DNA of 7,962 nt from Paracoccaceae bacterium (GCA_026982255.1 JALSHL010000315.1:1-7962); one strand, 5' to 3'; positions 1-6,072 are shown, numbered from the stretch's first letter. Program-made: numbers and translations. Notes: generated from the sequence alone by a model not told the origin.

Positions 1-416
1 TGGCAGAAGGTGCAGTTCAGCGTGCAGCCGACCTGCGAGGAAACGCAGAGCGTGCCGCGGTTGCTCTCGGGGATATAGACCGCCTCGACCTCGTGCCCGC
101 CGGCGATGCGCAGCAGGTATTTGCGGGTGCCGTCGGCGCTGACCTGTTTTGTCACAATTTCGGGGCGCTCCAGCGTGAAGTTTTCCGCCAGCATCGCGCG
201 GAACCCTTTCGCGAGGTTCGTCATTTCCCCGAAATCGGTGACGCCCTTCTGGTAGATCCACTGCCAGATCTGCCCGACGCGCATCTTCGCCTGCTTTTCC
301 GGCGTGCCGGTTTCGATCAGGGCGGTGCGCATGGCCTCGCGGGTCATGCCGACCAGATGCGGCAATCCGGCGGGCTGTTCGCGCGGGACGGTGATGTGAT
401 CGGGTGTGACGGTCAT
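1..416 (-). CDS. rlmN: RlmN, dual-specificity 23S rRNA A2503 / tRNA A37 C2-methyltransferase (N-terminal part; cut by window edge)
   Basis: Radical-SAM enzyme of the cytoplasm that methylates C2 of adenine 2503 in 23S rRNA and, in characterised members, adenine 37 of some tRNAs. Only the first 138 residues are present; the rest lies left of the window. Visible: the N-terminal accessory domain with the typical KMRVGQIWQWIYQKG and MTNLAKGFR stretches (about residues 44-75), then TLCVSSQVGC followed by the CxxxCxxC cluster motif, C131, C135 and C138. The edge falls just after the third cysteine. The start ATG (416-414) follows a good AAGGA box at 427-423; the next in-frame ATG (residue 24) would remove part of the N-terminal domain. 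It lies 90 bp downstream of the ialB-family gene on the same strand, with a hairpin between, so it may have its own promoter. Family identity is very secure; the gene is essentially housekeeping. Confidence 0.95.
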   Translation of the reverse strand, partial: MTVTPDHITVPREQPAGLPHLVGMTREAMRTALIETGTPEKQAKMRVGQIWQWIYQKGVTDFGEMTNLAKGFRAMLAENFTLERPEIVTKQVSADGTRKYLLRIAGGHEVEAVYIPESNRGTLCVSSQVGCTLNCTFC

Positions 417-435
417 CGGGTTTCCTTCAAAACGC

Positions 436-467
436 AGGACGCCCCCCGTTTTGGCGAGGGGCGTTGA
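436..467 (-). terminator. Candidate transcription terminator hairpin after the ialB-family gene
   Basis: A 7-bp perfect GC-rich stem (439-445 paired with 458-464, ACGCCCC/GGGGCGT) encloses a 12-nt loop. It sits between the ialB-family stop at 507 and the rlmN start at 416. Read on the minus strand, it is followed after a few bases by only a short T run (TTTT at 432-429), so it is a weak intrinsic terminator. It could also attenuate or stabilise the mRNA between the two genes. Confidence 0.42.
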
Positions 468-506
468 ATTCTTGTAGCACAATACCGCAATCAGGGCCAG
501 AGCGGC

Positions 507-1046
507 CTATTTGCACAGTTCCTCGGCCTTTTCGATAGCCGCCGTAAAGCCGCGCAACGAAAAGGTGTCGATGGTCGTGGTGCCGCGCGTGGATACGCCG
601 GTCACGATAGCATCGGCACCGCGCTTCATGGCCGCGATCAACGCCTCGTCGTCCTTCGGATTGGTCCAGGCGTATTGCTTGTCCACGCCGCTGTCGGGGA
701 ACATGGCAAAGGTCTTGTCACCGATTTCCACTTTTACGGCGCCGTCCGGTTTCAATGGGTAACCGGAATCGAAGCTCGGTTCGCCATTCACGCCCTGCCC
801 CGGGATGATGGAAATATAGAACCGGATGTCGTCACGATTCACCTGCACCACCTTGCCGCCACGGCGTGCCTCGGTCTTGGTCGGCTTGGAAACGATGAAG
901 CAAACCTTCGGGTTCTGGTCGACATAGACGCTCCAGTCGGTGCTGGCCTCCACCATGGACAATTCCTGCGCCTGCACAGCCCCGCCCAGCACGGTTGCGC
1001 CCAGTGCAGTTGCCATCAGGATGTTTCGCAAATTTTTCCAGCTCAT
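507..1046 (-). CDS. IalB-family (invasion-associated locus B) periplasmic protein
   Basis: Predicted exported protein of 179 residues. An N-terminal signal peptide is clear: basic MSWKNLR, hydrophobic core about residues 8-22, and a likely cleavage after A26 (AVQA/QE). The mature part shows the IalB-family pattern: WSVYV near residue 38, CFIVSKP at 49-55, RFYISIIPG at 75-83, and the C-terminal half ending in LCK. Two cysteines, C49 and C178, could form a disulfide in the periplasm. IalB was named for erythrocyte invasion in Bartonella. In free-living alphaproteobacteria the family is widespread and its job is unknown, so invasion should not be inferred. The start at 1046 was chosen over an upstream in-frame ATG at 1085 because AGGAG lies 7 nt before it and the signal peptide then begins correctly. 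It is transcribed towards rlmN. Confidence 0.88.
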   Translation of the reverse strand: MSWKNLRNILMATALGATVLGGAVQAQELSMVEASTDWSVYVDQNPKVCFIVSKPTKTEARRGGKVVQVNRDDIRFYISIIPGQGVNGEPSFDSGYPLKPDGAVKVEIGDKTFAMFPDSGVDKQYAWTNPKDDEALIAAMKRGADAIVTGVSTRGTTTIDTFSLRGFTAAIEKAEELCK

Positions 1047-1069
1047 GTCCGGTCTCCTGCTCGTTTTTT

Positions 1070-1112
1070 CCTGTCCGGCCCGCATTTAATCCGCGTCTTT
1101 CCCCCGGACAGG
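1070..1112. repeat. 9-bp perfect inverted repeat in the ialB/asparaginase divergent spacer
   Basis: CCTGTCCGG at 1070-1078 is mirrored by CCGGACAGG at 1104-1112, with 25 nt between. The right arm ends one base before the -35-like box of the plus-strand promoter candidate. A further direct copy of TGTCCGG lies at 1046-1052, just at the ialB-family start. It could be an operator for a dimeric regulator or a leader hairpin of the minus-strand mRNA; the sequence alone does not decide. Confidence 0.45.
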
Positions 1113-1140
1113 TTGTAATCCGTTCGCCTGTGGTTCTAAT
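1113..1140 (+). promoter_or_regulatory. Candidate sigma-70-type promoter for the asparaginase gene
   Basis: TTGTAA (1113-1118) and TCTAAT (1135-1140) are spaced by 16 bp and match the housekeeping consensus at 4 of 6 and 5 of 6 positions. Transcription would start near 1147, giving a leader of about 100 nt before the asparaginase start at 1249. Alphaproteobacterial promoters are degenerate, so this is only a candidate. Confidence 0.33.
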
Positions 1141-1248
1141 CTATCCCTACCCTCGGGCGTATTGCTACCCCAAAACGTGGAATATCCGGCCAATCGGCAG
1201 GCTTATGCTTGTCAATTTGCCGCGAAGCGGTTGAAAAGGACTCCTTTC

Positions 1249-2265
1249 ATGACACAGGCACAGTCTCTGGTGGAAATCTGGCGCGGCGATTTTCTGGAAT
1301 GCCAACATCGCGGCCATGCGGTGGTAAGCGATGCGCGCGGCCAAATTCTGGCGGCATGGGGAGATCCCGAGCAGGTGATCCTGCCGCGTTCCTCCAGCAA
1401 GATGCTGCAGGCGCTGCCGCTGGTGGAAAGCGGCGCGGCGGCGGCGGCCGGATTGACCAGCGAACAACTGGCGCTGTCCTGTGCCTCGCATCAGGGGGCG
1501 GCGATCCATACGGAGCGGGTGGCAAAATGGCTGGGCGATCTGGGCCTGTCCGACGACGACCTGCGCTGCGGCCCGCAACCGCCCAACGATGCGCCGGCCC
1601 GCCATGCCTTGCGCGACCACGGCGAATCGCCCTGCCAGATGCACAACAACTGTTCCGGCAAACACACCGGATTCCTGACGCTGAACAGACACCTGCACGC
1701 CCATGCGGAATATATAGAGGTCGACCATCCGGTGCAGAAGGCGGTGAAGGACGCCTTCGAGGAAATGACGGGGATGGAGACTTTCGGCTACGGTATCGAC
1801 GGATGCTCCGCCCCGAATTTCGCCACCACGGTGGCCGGACTGGCGCGGGCGATGGCGCGGATGGCGGACCCTTCCGGCCTCGGCTCCGTGCGCGAGGCGG
1901 CGGCGCGGTCGCTGGTGGCGGCCATGCGCGAACATCCGTTGCTGGTGGCCGGCGAAGGGCGGGCCTGTTCCGAACTGATGGCGGCGATGGACGGCAAGGT
2001 CGCGGTCAAGACCGGCGCCGAGGGGGTGTTTGTCGCGATCCTGCCCGAACAGGGTCTGGGCGTGGCGCTGAAGATCGAGGACGGCGCGACGCGGGCCTCG
2101 GAATCCGCCATGGCGGCGATTCTGGTGCGCCTCGGCGTGCTGTCGCCGGAGCATCCGCTGGCGATCAAACGCCTGCGGCCTGCCATTCTGAACCGGCGCG
2201 ATATCGACACCGGGTCGATCCGTCCGGCCGATGATTTCTACGAAAACGGTGCGGGGTTAATCTGA
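1249..2265 (+). CDS. L-asparaginase, class 3 (ReAV-like, Asparaginase_II family)
   Basis: Cytoplasmic-looking protein of 338 residues (no signal peptide) that should hydrolyse L-asparagine to aspartate and ammonia. It belongs to the Rhizobium etli-type family (PF06089), unrelated to the classical E. coli AnsA/AnsB fold. As I recall the ReAV structure, the active site uses Ser48, Lys51, Ser80 and Lys263, with zinc on Cys135, Lys138 and Cys189. Here S48 and K51 (RSSSK), S80 (SCASHQG), and C135 and K138 (NNCSGKHTGF) sit at the same numbers. C186 (GIDGCSAPN) and probably K254 (VKTGAEG) sit at slightly shifted ones. The set looks complete, so the enzyme should be active. The start at 1249 is preferred over upstream ATG 1162 because AAAGGA (1235-1240) precedes it and family homology begins there. 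Its stop overlaps the convergent DUF2794 gene by 9 bp. Confidence 0.93.
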   Translation: MTQAQSLVEIWRGDFLECQHRGHAVVSDARGQILAAWGDPEQVILPRSSSKMLQALPLVESGAAAAAGLTSEQLALSCASHQGAAIHTERVAKWLGDLGLSDDDLRCGPQPPNDAPARHALRDHGESPCQMHNNCSGKHTGFLTLNRHLHAHAEYIEVDHPVQKAVKDAFEEMTGMETFGYGIDGCSAPNFATTVAGLARAMARMADPSGLGSVREAAARSLVAAMREHPLLVAGEGRACSELMAAMDGKVAVKTGAEGVFVAILPEQGLGVALKIEDGATRASESAMAAILVRLGVLSPEHPLAIKRLRPAILNRRDIDTGSIRPADDFYENGAGLI

Positions 2266-2607
2266 CACCGCGCGGATCAGCTTGCGTTCCAGCACCGAGA
2301 GCACAGCCTTCAGGTCGCGCCCGCGTTTGAGGATTCGCCCGTCCATGCCGACAACAGCGTATTGCCCCTGCCGTCTGGCCAGCTTCGGCCGTTTCTCGAT
2401 GCGATAGAGCGGATGCTCCGCCGTGCGCCGGAAAACCGAGAACACCGCCACATCGCGCAGGGCGGAAATGCCGTAGTCGCGCCACTCGCCGGCGGCCACC
2501 ATGCGACCATAGAGTGCCAGAATCACCGCCAGTTCGCTGCGATGGAAGCTGACCACCTCCGGCGCGGGCGGAGAGGGTGGAGTGCGGGGGATCGACGCGA
2601 TAGCCAT
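2257..2607 (-). CDS. DUF2794-domain protein of unknown function
   Basis: Small soluble protein of 116 residues with no signal peptide or membrane segment. It is recognised by the highly characteristic block FHRSELAVILALYGRMVAAG (21-40), then EWRDYGISALRDVAVFSVFR (41-60), HPLYRIEKRPKL and a basic C-terminal helix ending KLIRAVSD. This is the DUF2794 family (PF10984), which I know as near-universal in alphaproteobacteria without an assigned role. The mix of basic and aromatic residues would suit nucleic-acid or protein binding, but that is a guess. The start at 2607 gives the usual family length; the longer in-frame ATG at 2754 adds 49 residues that do not look like the family. The SD is weak. 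The first 20 residues are proline-rich and probably disordered. Its tail overlaps the asparaginase stop by 9 bp. Confidence 0.87.
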   Translation of the reverse strand: MAIASIPRTPPSPPAPEVVSFHRSELAVILALYGRMVAAGEWRDYGISALRDVAVFSVFRRTAEHPLYRIEKRPKLARRQGQYAVVGMDGRILKRGRDLKAVLSVLERKLIRAVSD

Positions 2608-2752
2608 GGCTTCATCATGCCCGCAACATCCCCGGCATGGCAAGAGGCGGCCCAGCCATATTTTTGCCCCAATTTTTCTTGGTTTTGCCATTCTTCTGTC
2701 AATTCTTTGCCGCAATCCGGTCCTATCAACAATCCCGTAGCTGCATAGCTTC

Positions 2753-2800
2753 AACCGGCATCGTGCTTATCAGCCCCCACCCCGATACACGATGCCGGTT
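2753..2800. repeat. Long hairpin / inverted repeat in the DUF2794-ggt divergent spacer
   Basis: AACCGGCATCGTG (2753-2765) and CACGATGCCGGTT (2788-2800) are perfect 13-bp complements. Allowing a 2-nt bulge (2766-2767), the stem continues with TATC (2768-2771) against GATA (2784-2787). The total is 17 bp around a 12-nt C-rich loop (2772-2783). No T run follows on either strand, so it is not a typical intrinsic terminator. It lies 86 bp before the ggt-like start and 146 bp before the DUF2794 start. It could be an operator, a leader structure, a dispersed palindromic repeat, or part of a small RNA. Confidence 0.7.
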
Positions 2801-2851
2801 ATTTCCCCTCACCGACAAAATCATCTGGAAGCCTCGCGCTTCAGCGTCTAG

Positions 2852-2871
2852 CATTGGCAAAACCGCCAATG
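2852..2871 (+). promoter_or_regulatory. Hairpin directly upstream of the ggt-like Shine-Dalgarno
   Basis: CATTGGC (2852-2858) and GCCAATG (2865-2871) form a 7-bp perfect stem, plus one flanking G-U pair, around a 6-nt AAAACC loop. The stem ends 2 nt before the AGGA ribosome binding site (2874-2877) of the gene starting at 2886. In RNA it could affect ribosome access; in DNA it could be a short operator. No ligand or regulator can be named. Confidence 0.45.
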
Positions 2872-2885
2872 TCAGGATACCGCCC

Positions 2886-4457
2886 ATGCGAGATTTCAGC
2901 TTTCCCGGTCGATCGACCGTCATCACCAGCAACGGCATGTGTGCCACCTCCCACCCGCTGGCCGCGAAGATTGCGGTGCAACTGCTGGAGCAGGGCGGCA
3001 ATGCGGTCGATGCGGCGATTGCCGCAGCGATGGTGCTGAACGTGGCGGAACCGCAGATGACCGGCCTCGGCGGTGATTGCTTCGTATTGCTGAAACCGGC
3101 GGGCAGCGAGGAGATCATCGGCTTGAACGGCTCCGGCCGCGCACCGGCGGCGCTGGAGGCGGCGCGGATACGGGCGGATGGCCACACGGTGATGCCGGTT
3201 GACGGGGTGGACTCGATCACCCTGCCCGGCGCGGTGGATGCCATGGTGCGCCTGTCCACGGACCACGGGCGGCTGGGGCTGAAAACCAGCCTTGCACCCG
3301 CCATCCATTATGCCGAACAGGGGATTCCGGTAGCCGCGCGCACCGCCTTCGACTGGGAGATTGCCAAAGACCGGCTGCAAGGACCGGCGCGCGAGCGCTA
3401 CCTGTTCGACGGTCGCCCGCCGGCCGAGGGGCAGGTGTTCCGCGCCCCACAGCAGGCCGAGGTCCTGCGCCGGATCGCGCTGGAGGGCCGCGCCGGATTT
3501 TACGAGGGCGAGGTGGCCGAGGATATGGTCGACACGCTCAAGGCGCTGGGCGGGTGCCACACGCTCGACGATTTTGCCAATGTGACTTGTGACTATGTCG
3601 ATCCGGTCTCGACCGATTATCGCGGCACCGAGCTGGTGGAGCTGCCGCCGAACGGTCAGGGGGCAACGGCGCTGCTGCTGGCCAATATCCTGTCGGAATT
3701 CGACCTGTCGCCACTCGACCCTTTCGGCGTGGAGCGCGCGCATATCGAGGCCGAGGCAACCAAGCTCGCCTATGACGCGCGCAACCGTTTTGTCGCCGAT
3801 CCGGCGGCGCGGCTGGATCATATGCTGTCAAAGGACACGGCAAAACGGCTGGCGGCGCTGATCGACATGGAAAGGGCGATGGACTCCCCCGCAGCGCTGT
3901 CGGAATCGGTGCACAAGGAAACGGTCTATCTGACGGTGGTCGACCGCGACCGCATGGCGGTGTCGCTGATCTATTCGATTTTCCACAGTTTCGGTTCCGG
4001 CATGGCGTCGGAGAAATTCGGCATCCTGTTCCAGAACCGCGGCGCCGGTTTCACGCTGGAACAGGGCCACCCGAACGAGGCCGCAGGCGGCAAGCGCCCG
4101 ATGCACACGATCATTCCGGGGATGCTGAAACGCAACGGCAAGGTCATCATGCCCTTCGGCGTCATGGGCGGGCAATACCAGTCCACCGGCCATGTGCGGT
4201 TTCTGGGCAACATGGTCGATTTCGGCATGACTCCGCAGCAGGCTATCGACGGGCCGCGCTGCTTTGTCGATGGTGGCGAACTGAGCATGGAAAGCGGATA
4301 CAGCGAAGAAATCCGCGCCGGACTGGCGGCGCTGGGCCACAAGGTCAGCCTGCGCAAGGTTCCGTGGGGCGGGGCGCAGGCGATATTGCTGGCGGAAAAC
4401 GGAACCTTGCACGGCGCCTCGGATCCGCGCAAAGATGGCTGCGCCATCGGTTACTGA
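2886..4457 (+). CDS. Gamma-glutamyltransferase-family Ntn hydrolase (YwrD / acylase-like type)
   Basis: Protein of 523 residues with the GGT fold; members self-cleave before a threonine to give two subunits. The probable nucleophile is T346 (HKETVYLTVVDRD), giving about 345 + 178 residues, a normal split. Also visible: SNGMCATSHPLAA and GGNAVDAAIAAA near the N-terminus, R85 in GSGRAP (probable carboxylate-binding Arg), FGSG at 369-372, GKRPMHTIIPG at 402-412, GG at 428-429 (oxyanion region), and ASDPRKDG near the end. By eye alignment, residues holding the gamma-glutamyl group in E. coli GGT are changed (N411 to F366, Q430 to R385, D433 to G388, the SS pair to H407-T408) and the lid loop is missing. 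This suits YwrD- or cephalosporin-acylase-like members better than true GGT. There is no signal peptide. The start at 2886 has AGGA 8 nt upstream; the upstream ATG 2637 extension is not family-like. Probable operon with the next gene (13-bp gap). Confidence 0.9.
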   Translation: MRDFSFPGRSTVITSNGMCATSHPLAAKIAVQLLEQGGNAVDAAIAAAMVLNVAEPQMTGLGGDCFVLLKPAGSEEIIGLNGSGRAPAALEAARIRADGHTVMPVDGVDSITLPGAVDAMVRLSTDHGRLGLKTSLAPAIHYAEQGIPVAARTAFDWEIAKDRLQGPARERYLFDGRPPAEGQVFRAPQQAEVLRRIALEGRAGFYEGEVAEDMVDTLKALGGCHTLDDFANVTCDYVDPVSTDYRGTELVELPPNGQGATALLLANILSEFDLSPLDPFGVERAHIEAEATKLAYDARNRFVADPAARLDHMLSKDTAKRLAALIDMERAMDSPAALSESVHKETVYLTVVDRDRMAVSLIYSIFHSFGSGMASEKFGILFQNRGAGFTLEQGHPNEAAGGKRPMHTIIPGMLKRNGKVIMPFGVMGGQYQSTGHVRFLGNMVDFGMTPQQAIDGPRCFVDGGELSMESGYSEEIRAGLAALGHKVSLRKVPWGGAQAILLAENGTLHGASDPRKDGCAIGY

Positions 4458-4470
4458 CAAAGGAAATTCT

Positions 4471-5649
4471 ATGAAACTGTTGAAACGCGCAATTCTGGCC
4501 ATTCTGGCCCTCGCCGTCATTGGCATCGCCGGTTTTCTCGCCTTCGGCCCCGGTATTGTGGAAAAGGGCCGCAACGCGGTGGACGAACACGACCCCTATC
4601 CGGTGTCCGCACAGGCGGCGGCGCTGCACAAATCGCTGGTCATCGGCGACTGGCACGCCGATCCGCTGCTGTGGAACCGCGACCTGTCGAAACGCGGCAG
4701 CTATGGCCAGGTGGACGTGCCGCGCCTGCTGGAAGGCAACGTGGCGGTGCAGATGTTCACCGCCGTAACCAAAAGCCCCGCGGGGCTGAACTACGAGAAA
4801 AACGATACCGAGGCCTTTGACAATGTCACCCTGCTGGCGGTGGCGCAGCTCTGGCCCGTGCGCACATGGAACAGTCTGGCGGAACGGGCGCTGTATCAGG
4901 CCGAGAAGCTGGAAAAAGTCGAGGCGAAAAGCAACGGCACCTTCAGGATCATCCGCACGCTGGCCGATCTGGAGGACGTGCTGGCGCGCCGTGCGGCGGG
5001 TGAAACGGTCACCGGCGGTATGCTCGGCATCGAAGGGGCGCATCCGCTGGAAGGCGACATGGCCAACCTCGACCGGCTGGAGGCCGCGGGCTACCGGCTG
5101 ATCGGGTTGCAGCATTTCTTTGACAACGAACTGGGCGGCTCGCTGCACGGGATCAGCAATGCCGGGCTGACCGATTTCGGCCGGCAGGTGGTGGCCGAGG
5201 TGGCGAAACGCGGGTTGATCCTCGATGTCGCCCATTCCAGCGAGCAGGTGGTGCGCGAGGTTCTGGAAATGACCGATATTCCGCTGGTCCTCAGCCACAC
5301 CGGCGTCAAGAACCACTGCGAGACCAAACGCAACATCGACCCCGAACTGATGAAGGCCATCGCCGCCACGGGCGGGGTTGTCGGCATGGGCTACTGGGAA
5401 GAAGTGACCTGCGACGACTCCCCCGCCGGTATTGCCCGCAGCGTCAAGGCAGCGGTCGACCTGCTGGGCGAGGATGCGGTTTCGCTGGGGTCGGATTTCG
5501 ACGGTTCGGTGAAAACCACGCTGGACACCTCGGAACTGGCCGCCATCACACAGGCATTGCTGGACGCGGGGCTGACCGAGGGCCAGATCCGCAAGGTGAT
5601 GGGGGAAAACATGATGCGGGTGCTGCGCGAACGCCTGTCGCAGCGTTAG
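4471..5649 (+). CDS. M19-family membrane dipeptidase (renal dipeptidase-like)
   Basis: Zinc dipeptidase of 392 residues, cleaving a dipeptide into two amino acids. The zinc and active-site residues of the M19 family are all visible: H62 and D64 (DWHADP), bridging E188 (GIEGAHPLEGD), H255 (DVAHSS), H276 (LSHTG), R287 (KRNIDPE) and D342 (GSDFDG). The N-terminus (MKLLKR, then a hydrophobic stretch about residues 7-26) has no lipobox and no clear cleavage site. It is therefore probably an uncleaved anchor holding the catalytic domain in the periplasm. The start at 4471 was chosen over the in-frame ATG at 4435 (inside the upstream gene) because AAAGGAA lies at 4459-4465. It is 13 bp after the GGT-like gene, so it is probably co-transcribed. 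That pairing resembles the glutathione route (GGT then Cys-Gly dipeptidase), but the substrate is not shown. The stop overlaps hspQ by 4 bp. Confidence 0.92.
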   Translation: MKLLKRAILAILALAVIGIAGFLAFGPGIVEKGRNAVDEHDPYPVSAQAAALHKSLVIGDWHADPLLWNRDLSKRGSYGQVDVPRLLEGNVAVQMFTAVTKSPAGLNYEKNDTEAFDNVTLLAVAQLWPVRTWNSLAERALYQAEKLEKVEAKSNGTFRIIRTLADLEDVLARRAAGETVTGGMLGIEGAHPLEGDMANLDRLEAAGYRLIGLQHFFDNELGGSLHGISNAGLTDFGRQVVAEVAKRGLILDVAHSSEQVVREVLEMTDIPLVLSHTGVKNHCETKRNIDPELMKAIAATGGVVGMGYWEEVTCDDSPAGIARSVKAAVDLLGEDAVSLGSDFDGSVKTTLDTSELAAITQALLDAGLTEGQIRKVMGENMMRVLRERLSQR

Positions 5650-5972
5650 TGCAGCGACCCGCCGAGGTCGTATTTGCCGTCCTGAAGCTCGCCGAACATC
5701 TCGGCGACTTCGGGGTGGTCGACCGGATCGCCTGAATCGTCCGGTAGCAGGTTCTGCTCGGACACATAGGCGACGTAATAGGAGGCCTCGTTCTCGGCCA
5801 GCAGGTGATAGAACGGCTGGTCCTTGACCGGGCGGATATCCTCGGGGATGGCCTCCCACCACTCATCGGTGTTGTCGAACGTCGGGTCGATATCGAAAAC
5901 CACACCGCGGAACGGGTGGATGCGGTGCTTGACCACCTGACCCAGCGCGTATTTTGCAGATTTCTTCAACAT
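5646..5972 (-). CDS. hspQ: HspQ / YccV-like heat shock protein (hemimethylated-DNA-binding domain)
   Basis: Soluble protein of 108 residues of the YccV-like family (PF08755). The family core is visible: KYALGQVVKHRIHPFRGVVF followed by DIDPTFDNTDEWWEAIP (7-43), then DQPFYHLLAENE (51-62), YVAYVSEQNLLPD (66-78), and an acidic C-terminal tail. In E. coli HspQ binds hemimethylated DNA and acts with the Lon protease as specificity factor and substrate; the same role here is inference. The start at 5972 opens directly on the conserved domain; the SD before it is weak (GAGAG-like). The gene faces the dipeptidase tail (4-bp overlap) and diverges from the AEC permease across 100 bp. I could not see a convincing heat-shock (RpoH) promoter in that spacer. 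Confidence 0.9.
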   Translation of the reverse strand: MLKKSAKYALGQVVKHRIHPFRGVVFDIDPTFDNTDEWWEAIPEDIRPVKDQPFYHLLAENEASYYVAYVSEQNLLPDDSGDPVDHPEVAEMFGELQDGKYDLGGSLH

Positions 5973-6072
5973 GGTTTCGACTCTCGTTTTTCCGGAACGC
6001 CCCTCTTACAGATTGCTTGACTTCCTGTCCATACAATCCGAAATGTCGGGGTTATTCCTGAAAGGTAGGCAT

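Noticed and set aside
1239..1243. GACTC (CcrM-type GANTC) at the asparaginase RBS and again at 5979-5983 before hspQ
   Set aside because: The 5-bp degenerate site is expected by chance many times in 8 kb; no cluster or promoter overlap supports methylation control.
1165..2154. 329-codon minus-strand and 341-codon plus-strand alternative frames over the asparaginase gene
   Set aside because: Arg/Gly/His-rich shadows without family pattern; the asparaginase frame holds all catalytic motifs.
2637..2666. ATGGC...GCCAT hairpin followed by a T run, as a terminator
   Set aside because: The stem is only 5 bp with a 13-nt loop and lies upstream of both divergent genes, so there is nothing to terminate on the plus strand.
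2697..2702. TTGACA on the minus strand as a -35 box for the DUF2794 gene
   Set aside because: No acceptable -10 element lies 16-18 bp downstream. A similar TTGACA at 1210-1215 on the minus strand also lacks a partner.
2637..2885. N-terminal extension of the ggt-like frame (83 extra codons), possible signal peptide
   Set aside because: The extension covers the two hairpins and is not family-like; the ATG at 2886 has a good SD and opens on the conserved N-terminus. The hydrophobic patch near the upstream ATG is not followed by a credible cleavage site close to the mature start.
2841..3821. 326-codon minus-strand open frame opposite the ggt-like gene
   Set aside because: Composition is typical of GC-rich antisense shadow frames and no motif is visible; the plus strand has full family homology.
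4345..5862. 505-codon open frame on the minus strand across the dipeptidase gene
   Set aside because: Its translation is rich in His, Arg and Gln, has no family pattern, and lies antisense to a clearly recognised M19 dipeptidase and partly in frame conflict with hspQ. It is a high-GC shadow.
6017..6037. TTGACT and TACAAT upstream of the AEC gene as a promoter
   Set aside because: The spacing is only 9 bp, too short for a sigma-70 promoter; no better pair was found in the spacer.
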